Shown here piece after piece: positions 25,727-33,829 of a DNA stretch of 42,857 nucleotides (position 1 is its first letter; every line of letters starts with the position of its first letter). Below the pieces are notes generated by a model. It ran no database searches. It saw only the letters and a program-made list of their open reading frames with translations, and was not told where the DNA came from. The stretch is from Clostridiales bacterium (GTDB taxonomy: Bacteria; Bacillota; Clostridia; Saccharofermentanales; Saccharofermentanaceae): contig JAILNZ010000174.1 in assembly GCA_024691135.1 (NCBI GenBank), positions 1-42,857 of the forward strand, in the 5' to 3' direction. The position numbers were made by a program, and so were the translations under genes.

Positions 25727-26932
25727 ATGAATATCATTATCACGGCACTTTTCGGACTAGAAAGTCTGGTTAAGGAAGATCTCCTGTCGGCAGGATACAA
25801 AAAAGAGAATATTACCGTCACAGATGGTGTCGTTACGCTCGATGTTGCGGATAACAACTGGGCACAGGATGTTGCTGCCGTCAATATGTGGGTCAGACGC
25901 GGAGAGAGAGTCTTCTTTGAAGCAGGTACTTTCAGAGCCGAGACATTTGACGAGTTTTTCGAAGGGACGGCAAAGATCTGCTGGAATGATCTGATCCCGA
26001 AGGACTACTGCTTCATCGTCAACGGCTTTTCGAGAAAGTCAAAGTTGTTTGGAATAAGCGCGTGCCAGAGTCTGTCCAAAAAAGCGATCGTAAAGAGCCT
26101 CCTTGCTTCAAGAGGACTTCCGGAAGGCTCTTCAGTCAACGAAGATCCGAAGGCAGGCACGATTAAGATCCAGTTCGGTATCGTTGAAGATCAGGTCAGG
26201 TTCATGATCGATACTTCAGGCGACGGCCTTCATAAGAGAGGATACCGCCCCCTGACACACGAAGCGCCGATCAAGGAGACTTTGGCAGCGGGAATGATCT
26301 CTCTTTCTCATTACAGACCCTTTGATATCGAAGCTCTGGTCGACCCTTTCTGCGGAAGCGGAACTATCCTCATAGAAGCTGCTCTTCTCGCTCTTAATGT
26401 AGCTCCCGGTATCAACAGGCATTTTTCCTATGAGAATATCCCTTATATCGGGAAAAAGGCTTATGATCTTGCCAGAGAGGAAGCCTTAAGCCTTAAGAAC
26501 ACCGACCCTATCGACGATATATTCTTCTTCGGCTCCGACATAGATCCGAAGGCGGTCACAAATGCACGTCAGAACGCCGTTAACGCGGGGGTTTCAAGCT
26601 TCATCCGTTTTGATGTCGCAGATGCAAAGGACCGGACCATAGAACACTTAAATAAGCTCACGGGATTTGACAGACACCTTATTATCACCAATCCTCCCTA
26701 CGGCAACAGACTTCTTACGCAGGAAGAGGCCGACAGGATCTATAAGATGATCGGATATAATTATCTGACAAAGAACGGGCTTTGCAAAAAAGGCGTAAGG
26801 CTGTCGGTCATAACTCCTGACGATTCCTTTGAGAGGGCCAACAGAGCCAAAGCCGACAAGCGCGTCAAGCTATATAACGGTAATACGAAGTGCCAGCTGA
26901 ACAATTATTTCAGACTCGATAAGAATGTATAA
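25727..26932 (+). CDS. THUMP-domain class I SAM-dependent RNA methyltransferase (RlmL/YpsC type)
   Basis: 401 residues. An N-terminal ferredoxin-like/THUMP part (about 1-160) is followed by a Rossmann methyltransferase. Motif I-like VDPFCGSGTILIEAAL binds SAM and IITNPPYG is the catalytic N-P-P-Y/F box of N-directed methylation. HKRGYR before the methyltransferase domain is typical of the UPF0020 group. The closest known relatives methylate guanine N2 of 23S rRNA (RlmL, YpsC). Target and position are inferred from family. ATG 25727 is preceded by AGAGGTAAA. A monocistronic unit with its own promoter, ending at a hairpin shared with the convergent lipoprotein gene. Confidence 0.9.
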   Translation: MNIIITALFGLESLVKEDLLSAGYKKENITVTDGVVTLDVADNNWAQDVAAVNMWVRRGERVFFEAGTFRAETFDEFFEGTAKICWNDLIPKDYCFIVNGFSRKSKLFGISACQSLSKKAIVKSLLASRGLPEGSSVNEDPKAGTIKIQFGIVEDQVRFMIDTSGDGLHKRGYRPLTHEAPIKETLAAGMISLSHYRPFDIEALVDPFCGSGTILIEAALLALNVAPGINRHFSYENIPYIGKKAYDLAREEALSLKNTDPIDDIFFFGSDIDPKAVTNARQNAVNAGVSSFIRFDVADAKDRTIEHLNKLTGFDRHLIITNPPYGNRLLTQEEADRIYKMIGYNYLTKNGLCKKGVRLSVITPDDSFERANRAKADKRVKLYNGNTKCQLNNYFRLDKNV

Positions 26933-26937
26933 AGGAA

Positions 26938-26966
26938 GGGTGCCTCAAACCCGGTTTGAAGCACCC
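26938..26966. terminator. Bidirectional terminator between methyltransferase and lipoprotein genes
   Basis: GGGTGC-C-TCAAAC, three-base loop, GTTTGA-A-GCACCC. The one imperfect position is G-U on the minus transcript and C-A on the plus transcript, so it suits the minus-strand lipoprotein gene better while still folding in both directions. T-rich tails on both sides are short. Confidence 0.75.
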
Positions 26967-27013
26967 TCTTCATGGTTCATTTCATTGTTTTTCCCAAAAA
27001 TGTAAAAGCCTTA

Positions 27014-27721
27014 TCAACCTACAGCCGCAGTCATATCGCATTTGTATGAGTAAGAGATGCAAGCTGTCTGAGTCTCCTTGTCGTAGATGACCTCAGTGTC
27101 AGAAGGACAGAGCTTGTTCGGATTATCTACAAATGTGATCGTCTTGTCGTCCTCGTCCTTAGCAACATATCCGATATCAGCTAAGATCTCAGGAGTACAT
27201 TTGTAAACTTCGGCATATGAATATTCGCCGTCATCTGATTCCCTGTATGCGCTGAAACCGTTATAGAGGTAGCAGATACCCCAGCCGGTCTCCTCATCGA
27301 TGTAGCCCATACCTACGAGGTTCTTTGCGTACTCTTCGGCAGAATAGATCTCATAGCCTTCTTCACTGTACTTCTGGAACAATTCCTTGATCGTCTTATC
27401 AGTAAAGTCATCGACCTTGGCGAGCTGAGGCTCATAATATTCATCAGTAGAGAAGAACTGATCATAATCATAGAACTTCAGATAGTTCTCGTCGATCTCC
27501 ATATCCTGGGCCGGGATCATATCAGAATAATCAAATGTAAAATCTTCGTCATCATAATCATCGATGTCTTCAGACTCTTCTTCATCATCTTCAGTAGCTG
27601 CTGCCTTTGTAGCAACAGTAGTAGACTTGGTCTCCTCCTTTTCGGTTTTAGAACAAGCTCCAAACAGCATGCTTATAGCAAGAGCGGGAACCAAGAACAG
27701 GATTACTTTTCTCAGTTTCAT
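27014..27721 (-). CDS. Predicted lipoprotein with acidic linker, unknown function
   Basis: 235 residues from ATG 27721, which follows TTGGAGG. A lipoprotein signal ends in SMLFGAC with Cys23 as lipidation site. A Thr/Ala then strongly acidic linker (about residues 32-62, rich in Asp/Glu with Tyr) leads to a globular domain of about 170 residues with many Tyr and Glu, containing EEYAKNLVGMGYIDEETGWG. I do not recognise the domain. It would be membrane-anchored on the outside. It is transcribed away from a second lipoprotein (27911-29008) whose linker has the same acidic character, so the two may share a promoter region and task. Confidence 0.75.
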   Translation of the reverse strand: MKLRKVILFLVPALAISMLFGACSKTEKEETKSTTVATKAAATEDDEEESEDIDDYDDEDFTFDYSDMIPAQDMEIDENYLKFYDYDQFFSTDEYYEPQLAKVDDFTDKTIKELFQKYSEEGYEIYSAEEYAKNLVGMGYIDEETGWGICYLYNGFSAYRESDDGEYSYAEVYKCTPEILADIGYVAKDEDDKTITFVDNPNKLCPSDTEVIYDKETQTACISYSYKCDMTAAVG

Positions 27722-27910
27722 GTTTTCCTCCAATATTCAAAAGGTTATTTGTCTTACCGACACTAACTTGACGAAGCGAATAACAGGGCTGTTGCATCTT
27801 TTTCTCTTTGCCGCATTTTTACCTCATTTTTTTCGAAAAGGATGAAACAGGTGCAACTTTACTATAATAAGTGTCGTCTTCTTATCAGAAGAGAGAAAGA
27901 AGGTGCATTT

Positions 27911-29008
27911 ATGAAAAAAATAAAACTTACTTCAGTTATCCTGTCACTTATATTCGTCATGTCAGGATGCGGAGCTCTGAAAAAGGATCAGCCCAAAGAC
28001 ACTTCATCCGCCACATCTGACACTGCTCCTGCTACTGAGGCCGTAACTTCGGCATCAGATACGGAAGATACGGCGTCACAGGTTATAGAGACGGTCGATG
28101 ACGATGACGACGAGGATTATTTCCAATACAGGATGCTCGTAACTTCCCCCATGTTTGAGCAAGTCATGGGCGAAGACATGACACAAGCCTACAAGAACTT
28201 CATCGCCGCCATCGAAAACGGCGAGGATCACTTTGAGTGTTCTGACGAGAACACATTCTACTGGATGATGGGACAATATGCCTATAACTGTAACCCGGTA
28301 GTCGCAGATTTCACTCAGGCCGTCGAATTCAAGGACGGAACAGGTTATTTTCAATATACGATCCCGGAAGAGGAATTCAGGGAAAAGGAAAAAGAATTCG
28401 AAGAACTCGTTACTGACATCCTCAACGAGGCACTCGAACCTGAATACAGCGATATCGAATGCGCACTCGCTCTTTATTCCTATATAGCTATGAACTATGA
28501 ATATGATTATGACAAATACAATGAACCGGTTATTACGGGTGTAACCCCTTACAGGTTCCTGACAGGCGGCAAGGGCATCTGCCAGGAGATCGGTATCGCC
28601 TATGCTTTCCTTCTGATGCAGCTTGATATCGATGCTGCAGGAGTCGGCGGCAACAACAACGAGACCGGTCATGAATGGACTATAATACGGATCAACGGCA
28701 AATGCTACAATATCGATGCGACATGGGCTCTCGGTTCTTCTGATCTGTCATACTTCATGATGACTGACGCCCAGCGCGAATTCGAGGGCGGCTTTATCCC
28801 CGAGAAGTCCAGAAAAGTAAATAACTACCCTTATGAGATGGATCCGGATTACGTCTCCCCTTATGTCTGTAATGACGAGTCATTCGAGGAGATCTGGGGA
28901 ACATACTTCGATCATCTTGACGCCGAGTCTGACCTCCTGTACTACAGAGCCTGGGACGACATTACCGGTTGGTACACGGGAACCTTTGATCTCAGCGGAT
29001 TTGACTGA
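27911..29008 (+). CDS. Transglutaminase-like lipoprotein
   Basis: 365 residues from ATG 27911 (AGAAGGTG upstream); a longer frame from 27842 would cross the promoter. The signal ends in FVMSGC, Cys20 being lipidated. A Ser/Thr/Ala linker ends in VDDDDDEDY (62-70). The C-terminal half is a transglutaminase-like papain fold: Cys224 in GKGICQE, His254 in GHEWTI and Asp269 in NIDATW form the catalytic triad. Such secreted domains act as cysteine peptidases or cross-linkers on cell-surface proteins or peptidoglycan; the substrate is unknown. A TATAAT (27863-27868) lies 43 bases before the start and a TTTTCGAAAA (27830-27839) just upstream of it. It ends with its own terminator. Confidence 0.85.
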   Translation: MKKIKLTSVILSLIFVMSGCGALKKDQPKDTSSATSDTAPATEAVTSASDTEDTASQVIETVDDDDDEDYFQYRMLVTSPMFEQVMGEDMTQAYKNFIAAIENGEDHFECSDENTFYWMMGQYAYNCNPVVADFTQAVEFKDGTGYFQYTIPEEEFREKEKEFEELVTDILNEALEPEYSDIECALALYSYIAMNYEYDYDKYNEPVITGVTPYRFLTGGKGICQEIGIAYAFLLMQLDIDAAGVGGNNNETGHEWTIIRINGKCYNIDATWALGSSDLSYFMMTDAQREFEGGFIPEKSRKVNNYPYEMDPDYVSPYVCNDESFEEIWGTYFDHLDAESDLLYYRAWDDITGWYTGTFDLSGFD

Positions 29009-29034
29009 TCACTATATATTAATATTGCGCTTAG

Positions 29035-29071
29035 CTGCCTCCTGAACCCTTCCGGCCGGGAGGCAGTTTTT
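29035..29071 (+). terminator. Terminator of the transglutaminase-like gene
   Basis: Arms CTGCCTCC (29035-29042) and GGAGGCAG (29059-29066) followed by TTTTTATT. Classic rho-independent form in the plus direction. Confidence 0.85.
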
Positions 29072-29118
29072 ATTCCCCATAACCTGTTTTTGTTTTCGAA
29101 AAAAGAGCGAACAACAAA

Positions 29119-29149
29119 GGGTGCCTCAGACCCGAAGTCTGAGGCACCC
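29119..29149. terminator. Perfect 13-bp bidirectional terminator hairpin
   Basis: GGGTGCCTCAGAC, loop CCGAA, then the exact complement. It lies between convergent genes; the minus-strand glucosaminidase gene stops 32 bases before it. The tail on the minus side is TTTGTTGTTCG. Together with the hairpin at 29035 it insulates the two genes. It shares the GGGTGCCTCA core with hairpins at 26938 and 38711. Confidence 0.8.
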
Positions 29150-29180
29150 TCATAATCACTATTAGATCACTCTGTAAGTA

Positions 29181-31730
29181 TCAGAGCTGGAATGTATCGT
29201 TCGGTTTGATACCTGCATCAAGGCAGAGCTTCTTAAACTCCTCCGATCCGCAGAATCCGTCAAATACCTGCTCCCTGGTAGAGCCGTTCTTGAGCTGCTT
29301 AACCCAGAATGCTTTACCTTCACTCTCGGAAGCACGGTCAAGGAATATCTTGTAGAGAACTTCTACGTAATCCTCATCAGAGAGTTTCTTGTCAGACAAC
29401 TCAGGACTGAAGATGAATCCCTTGGATACTGTCTTTCCGTCGCTGCCCTTCTTGAGCTCATTAACCCAGAAATCGAATCCGTCCGGATCAGGATCACGGG
29501 ACAGTGAGAGCTGGTAGAGCCTTGTAACGAAGGACTTAACCTTTTCTTCGTTGAATGTAAGAGTATAAGTTGTCGAGCTCGTATACTTGGACTTGGAAAC
29601 CTTGTACTGGTCGCAGAGGGAATTGAACTCCTTGGAATTCAGGAATCCTTCAAGAATGTGAGTTCTTGAGTAGTGTTCATTCTCGATCTGGCCAAGCCAA
29701 TACTTAAGGCCGTCGTCATCGGCTTCACGGCCGAGGCAAACTGTGTAAAGTCTCTTAACGAATTCCTCATCACTGAGCTTTAAGCCTTGGAACTCAGGGC
29801 TGTTATAGAAGGCTTCAGCTACCTGCTGACCGGACTGTGTATTCGTAACAAGGGCATTCATCCAGAATCTCAAACCGTCACGGTCATATTCCCTGCCCAT
29901 AAATCCGGTATAAAGTCTCTCAACGAAAGGCTTAAGAGTATTCATGCTCTTATCGACCTTGTCGGTATCAGTATAGCTTCCGGAGTTGACGCTGTAGAGA
30001 TCGAAGAACTTACGGCACTCCTGGCTTCCGGATACGATCTGATAAGGATAAAGGATACTGTAACCCTTATTCATGAGATCCTTATAATACTTGAGGCCGT
30101 CTTCATCGGCATCTCTTCCGAGAAGGACCTGATACATGATCTTAACCTGATCCTCTACAGAGAGCTTTCTGTTATTAAACTCCTGTGATTCGAAGATAGA
30201 TGCGATGACCTTGGTAGCCTCTTCACCGTTTACAAGTCTTGTTGACATTGAAGTAAGCTCATCAGACTTAGGTGCTCTTCCGAGTGCAAGCTGATAAGAG
30301 CGGTTAATGAGATCATATGCCGCATTTTCCTTGGTAGGAAGAGGACAAGCCTCGGAAGGCATATTCTTATAGACAGGGATGATAAACGTAAGCTCGGAAT
30401 TAACGATCCCTGCCTTATCGTAAGCCGTGAACATTCTCTTGGCTTCGGAAGTAGCAGACTGTGTTGCAGTCATATACTGATGTGAACATAACTTGGTGCC
30501 GGACTTCGGAGATGTATTAAATCTCATATAATAAATGGTGTTCTGACCACGTGAGGTGTAATAATCACTCATCCATTTTGCACCGCCGATAATGGAGTTG
30601 CCCTGGGAATCCCACGGGATAAGATACTTCTGATTGAACTCGGAATTCGCTACACCGTTACCGTACTGGGCAAACTTAAGTCCGACATAAGCTGAATTAG
30701 TAGCATCGGAATAAGCTCCGATGTTATAGAAGTTATAGTAACCGTTAGCACCCTTTGAGGATGTGCTGCCGTTTATGCCGACTTCCTGGATCGACCTTGC
30801 AGCAAGGAAGATAGGATTAATGGAGCTCTCATAACCTGCTATCGCGAACAGCTTGCTGTACTCGATCGAAGACTTGGCATAAGTACCCATCGTATTTGCC
30901 ATAAATGATCCCTGAAGGACCTTTGTGACATACTGATCAGGGTTATTCGGTATGGCTGCCTTGGAATAATCGAGATCCAGGAACTGGAAAACACCGTCAT
31001 CATTCAGGTTGTTACGCGGATCAAGATAATAAGCGATAAGGCCTCTTGAAGCATTTACCCAGTTAGGGGAATCGATTACCTTAAACGTATTGGTTGCCGG
31101 ATCATATACATCGGAAGCCTTGGACTTCCATGCATTATCCACCGTGTTTTCAACAAGTGAGACACCGTTACGGGACTCGAGATTAAGGACTTCATTCCAG
31201 TCGGAGTTACATGTCTGAGCCACAAACTTCCACTTAGGATGCTTCTCGTGAAGATCCCTGAGGGACTTCTTGTAGCTGTCAGGGAAATCCTTGATCTGGT
31301 CTTCAAAATTCTTATCCGCCGAAGGAGTGGACGTCGGCGTAGTCGAAGTCGTTGTAGGTGTCGGAGTTGTCGGAGTGGTCGTAACTGATATCTTTACGTA
31401 GGTCTCTGCGACATAACCCGTGTAATTCTTGTTATTCACGGTTACCGAGATCTTGCACCACTTAGCCGAACCGGATGTATCACCTGATTTGGCATTTACC
31501 GTATCTTCCACCTTGATCTTTGTTCCGTTAGTAAGGGTCGTTACGATATCTGACTTTGTCGTAGGTTCCTTACGAACATTGACCGTCGTAGTTACATTGA
31601 CGATCTCACCGTCTTTTGTATCCGCGCGGAGCATGGAATCAGGCGAGATGAACACAACGGTACAGAGCATCAGGAGCACCATACAAAGGGTCATTGATGC
31701 TTGCTTAAGTACATGAGTTTTTCGTGACAT
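29181..31730 (-). CDS. Secreted SH3-glucosaminidase autolysin with six DUF4214 repeats
   Basis: 849 residues, SD AAAGGAAG before ATG 31730. Signal peptide (1-37), SH3b domain (46-113, VNVRKEPTTKSDIV at its start), a Thr/Pro linker (117-137), then a segment with FPDSYKKSLRDLHEKHPKW typical of clostridial cell-wall hydrolases and a glucosaminidase domain (about 280-455) with the likely catalytic Glu316 in ARSIQEVG and the conserved NFYNIGA. The C-terminal half is three pairs of DUF4214 units (about 470-575, 598-705, 728-835; LGR-x-A-D-x-x-G-x-x-YW type). It should cut the N-acetylglucosaminyl bond of peptidoglycan. DUF4214 is also found in the deacetylase at 797-2269, linking the two wall enzymes. 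Catalytic Glu by analogy only. Confidence 0.88.
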   Translation of the reverse strand: MSRKTHVLKQASMTLCMVLLMLCTVVFISPDSMLRADTKDGEIVNVTTTVNVRKEPTTKSDIVTTLTNGTKIKVEDTVNAKSGDTSGSAKWCKISVTVNNKNYTGYVAETYVKISVTTTPTTPTPTTTSTTPTSTPSADKNFEDQIKDFPDSYKKSLRDLHEKHPKWKFVAQTCNSDWNEVLNLESRNGVSLVENTVDNAWKSKASDVYDPATNTFKVIDSPNWVNASRGLIAYYLDPRNNLNDDGVFQFLDLDYSKAAIPNNPDQYVTKVLQGSFMANTMGTYAKSSIEYSKLFAIAGYESSINPIFLAARSIQEVGINGSTSSKGANGYYNFYNIGAYSDATNSAYVGLKFAQYGNGVANSEFNQKYLIPWDSQGNSIIGGAKWMSDYYTSRGQNTIYYMRFNTSPKSGTKLCSHQYMTATQSATSEAKRMFTAYDKAGIVNSELTFIIPVYKNMPSEACPLPTKENAAYDLINRSYQLALGRAPKSDELTSMSTRLVNGEEATKVIASIFESQEFNNRKLSVEDQVKIMYQVLLGRDADEDGLKYYKDLMNKGYSILYPYQIVSGSQECRKFFDLYSVNSGSYTDTDKVDKSMNTLKPFVERLYTGFMGREYDRDGLRFWMNALVTNTQSGQQVAEAFYNSPEFQGLKLSDEEFVKRLYTVCLGREADDDGLKYWLGQIENEHYSRTHILEGFLNSKEFNSLCDQYKVSKSKYTSSTTYTLTFNEEKVKSFVTRLYQLSLSRDPDPDGFDFWVNELKKGSDGKTVSKGFIFSPELSDKKLSDEDYVEVLYKIFLDRASESEGKAFWVKQLKNGSTREQVFDGFCGSEEFKKLCLDAGIKPNDTFQL

Positions 31731-31854
31731 GGTTTCTTCCTTTCAAATTTACTACCATGAGATTAACGATTATCCATATAATATTGTTGCATTCTTTTCA
31801 ATTATTTCAACCGTTATGGTATGCTCTAAGAAAAACGGCCCCGGAGGGTTTTCT

Positions 31855-32115
31855 ATGCAGCAGAGAGTAGCAGTAATAGGCATAATTATCGAAAACAGGA
31901 AGTCCATCGACGAACTTAACCACATAATCTCGGAATATTCGGAATATATTGTCGGAAGGATGGGGATCCCCTACCACAAAAGAGGGATAAGCATCATCTG
32001 CCTTTCCGTCGATGCCCCTCAGGACAAGATAAGCGGCTTATCGGGAAGGATCGGAAGACTGGACGGTATCTCCGCCAAGACAGCCTTTTCCAATGCAGTA
32101 TTTGAGGACAATTGA
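31855..32115 (+). CDS. TM1266-family putative regulator linked to [FeFe] hydrogenase maturation
   Basis: 86 residues from ATG 31855, eight bases after CGGAGGG; the longer frame from 31729 overlaps the next gene's promoter and is rejected. Small ACT/NikR-C-like fold: MQQRVAVIGIIIENRKS, EYIVGRMGIPYHKRGISIICLSVDAP, then SGRIGRLDGISAKTAFS. This pattern is the TM1266 family, found next to hydE/F/G or hydrogenase genes and proposed as a regulator of the iron-only hydrogenase system; molecular function is not established. No DNA-binding domain is visible. hydG follows 79 bases downstream on the same strand, the usual partner. Confidence 0.9.
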   Translation: MQQRVAVIGIIIENRKSIDELNHIISEYSEYIVGRMGIPYHKRGISIICLSVDAPQDKISGLSGRIGRLDGISAKTAFSNAVFEDN

Positions 32116-32194
32116 TTATTCTTATTAAATATGATATAACCTATCACGACTAAAGAGAAAGTATCATTCTAACTCTGAAGAAAGGAAACTTAAT

Positions 32195-33613
32195 ATGTAC
32201 GATCCCAAATCGCTGAAGGCTGAAGACTTCATCAATCACGAGGAGATCCTTGAGACACTCGAATATGCTGAGGCCAATAAGAACAATCTTGAATTAATTG
32301 ATTCCATCATAAAAAAGGCAGAAGACAGAAAAGGCTTGTCACACCGTGACGCGTCTGTTCTTCTGGCATGCGAGGACGAAGAGAGAGTCAATAAGATGTA
32401 TGCCCTTGCCGAGCAGTTCAAGAAGGACTTCTACGGCAACAGGATAGTGCTCTTCGCTCCTTTATATCTCTCAAACTACTGTGTCAACGGATGTGTCTAT
32501 TGTCCATACCACATGAAGAACAAGCACATCTGCAGGAAAAAGCTCACACAGGAAGAAGTCAAAAAGGAAGTTATCGCCCTGCAGGACATGGGCCATAAGC
32601 GTCTGGCGATCGAAGCGGGCGAAGATCCGGTAAATAACCCGATCGAATATATCCTCGACTGTATCAATACGATCTATTCGATAAAACACAAGAACGGTGC
32701 CATCAGAAGAGTCAACGTTAATATCGCCGCCACAACGGTCGAAAACTACAGAAAGCTTAAAGAAGCAGGTATAGGAACATATATCCTCTTCCAGGAGACA
32801 TATCACAAGGAAAGCTACGAGAAGCTCCATCCGACAGGACCTAAGCACAATTACGCCTATCACACCGAAGCTATGGACCGCGCCATGGAAGGCGGCATTG
32901 ATGACGTGGGACTCGGCGTTCTCTTCGGCCTTGAACTCTATAAATACGAGTTCGCAGGTCTTCTCATGCACGCTGAACACCTTGAAGCTGTTCACGGCGT
33001 AGGCCCTCATACCATCTCCGTTCCGCGTATCAAGAGAGCTGATGACATTGATCCTTCCGCTTTTGATAACGGTATCGACGACGAGACATTTGCTAAGATC
33101 TGTGCTCTTATCAGGATCGCAGTTCCTTACACGGGCATGATCATCTCCACAAGAGAATCTAAGAAGGTCAGAGAAAAGGTAATCCACCTTGGTGTATCCC
33201 AGATCTCGGGAGCTTCCAGGACCAGCGTAGGCGGCTACGCCGAACCGGAGTCCGAAGAAGACAACTCGGCTCAGTTTGACGTCTCGGATAACAGGACTTT
33301 GGACGAAGTCGTTCACTGGCTCATGGAAATGAAATACATCCCTTCATTCTGCACTGCATGTTACCGCGAAGGAAGGACCGGCGACAGGTTCATGGCTCTC
33401 TGCAAGAGCAAGCAGATCCAGAACTGCTGCCACCCTAATGCCCTTCTGACGCTCAAGGAATATTTGAACGACTATGCTTCTCCTGACACGAAGCGCATCG
33501 GCGAGGAGCTTATAAAGCGTGAACTTGACAATATCCCTAATCCCAAGGCACGCGAGACCTGCGAGAAGCGCCTTGCCCTCATAGACGAAGGCACCCGCGA
33601 CCTTTACTTCTAA
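32195..33613 (+). CDS. hydG: [FeFe]-hydrogenase H-cluster radical SAM maturase HydG
   Basis: 472 residues. Radical SAM tyrosine lyase that makes the CO and CN- ligands of the H-cluster. The SAM-binding [4Fe-4S] motif is CVNGCVYC (C96-x3-C100-x2-C103), and the second, auxiliary cluster motif CX2CX22C is C386, C389 and C412 (FCTACYREGRTGDRFM then NCC), which separates HydG from ThiH. Motifs such as GVGPHTISVPRI fit as well. SD AAAGGAAA before ATG 32195. It follows the TM1266 regulator and ends at a clear terminator. hydE, hydF and the hydrogenase itself are not in the window, so the maturation genes must be scattered. Expected to work only under anoxic conditions. Confidence 0.97.
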   Translation: MYDPKSLKAEDFINHEEILETLEYAEANKNNLELIDSIIKKAEDRKGLSHRDASVLLACEDEERVNKMYALAEQFKKDFYGNRIVLFAPLYLSNYCVNGCVYCPYHMKNKHICRKKLTQEEVKKEVIALQDMGHKRLAIEAGEDPVNNPIEYILDCINTIYSIKHKNGAIRRVNVNIAATTVENYRKLKEAGIGTYILFQETYHKESYEKLHPTGPKHNYAYHTEAMDRAMEGGIDDVGLGVLFGLELYKYEFAGLLMHAEHLEAVHGVGPHTISVPRIKRADDIDPSAFDNGIDDETFAKICALIRIAVPYTGMIISTRESKKVREKVIHLGVSQISGASRTSVGGYAEPESEEDNSAQFDVSDNRTLDEVVHWLMEMKYIPSFCTACYREGRTGDRFMALCKSKQIQNCCHPNALLTLKEYLNDYASPDTKRIGEELIKRELDNIPNPKARETCEKRLALIDEGTRDLYF

Positions 33614-33699
33614 ACTACCGCTGCTTTTCGGGTGGTGTGACCTTCCGACTCACTTCCCAACCCAGGCAGGCCACACTTCAAAAAGCATCGTTATCAACC

Positions 33700-33730
33700 G
33701 GGACCGTTTAAATACGGTCCCTTTATTATT
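33700..33730 (+). terminator. Terminator of the TM1266-hydG unit
   Basis: GGGACCG (33700-33706), eight-base loop, CGGTCCC (33715-33721), then TTTATTATT. The preceding 85 bases after the hydG stop also hold GTGTGACC/GGCCACAC, able to form a longer weak hairpin, of unknown meaning. Confidence 0.88.
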
Positions 33731-33742
33731 CCCGGATAACAT

Positions 33743-33756
33743 CCTTTTCGAAAAGG
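33743..33756. repeat. 14-bp palindrome CCTTTTCGAAAAGG, best copy of a dispersed TTTTCGAAAA site
   Basis: Perfect palindrome in the convergent gap between hydG and fba. The ten-base core TTTTCGAAAA also occurs at 4788-4797, 9502-9511, 27830-27839, 29093-29102, 42613-42622 and 42829-42838. Six of seven copies are intergenic. Nature unknown; see findings. Confidence 0.6.
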
Positions 33757-33774
33757 AAATGCCGGATCCGAATC

Positions 33775-33808
33775 ATAAAAAAGCCGCACAGCTTTTGACT
33801 GCGCGGCT
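33775..33808 (-). terminator. Terminator of fba
   Basis: Arms AGCCGCACAG (33782-33791) and CTGCGCGGCT (33799-33808), seven-base loop; the odd position is a G-U pair on the minus transcript. The minus-strand tail is TTTTTTATG. It lies 22 bases after the fba stop. Confidence 0.88.
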
Positions 33809-33829
33809 GAAGATAATCTGTACTTAATA

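Noticed and set aside
29181-31730. Recent tandem duplication or mobile element in the DUF4214 region
   Set aside because: The repeat units are similar only at protein level with diverged DNA; no terminal repeats or transposase are seen.
32471-33316. 281-codon minus-strand frame opposite hydG
   Set aside because: Antisense shadow of hydG; no SD and no plausible composition.
33634-33680. Structured RNA after hydG (GTGTGACC ... GGCCACAC)
   Set aside because: A seven-of-eight pairing across a large loop is too weak to call; a standard terminator follows.
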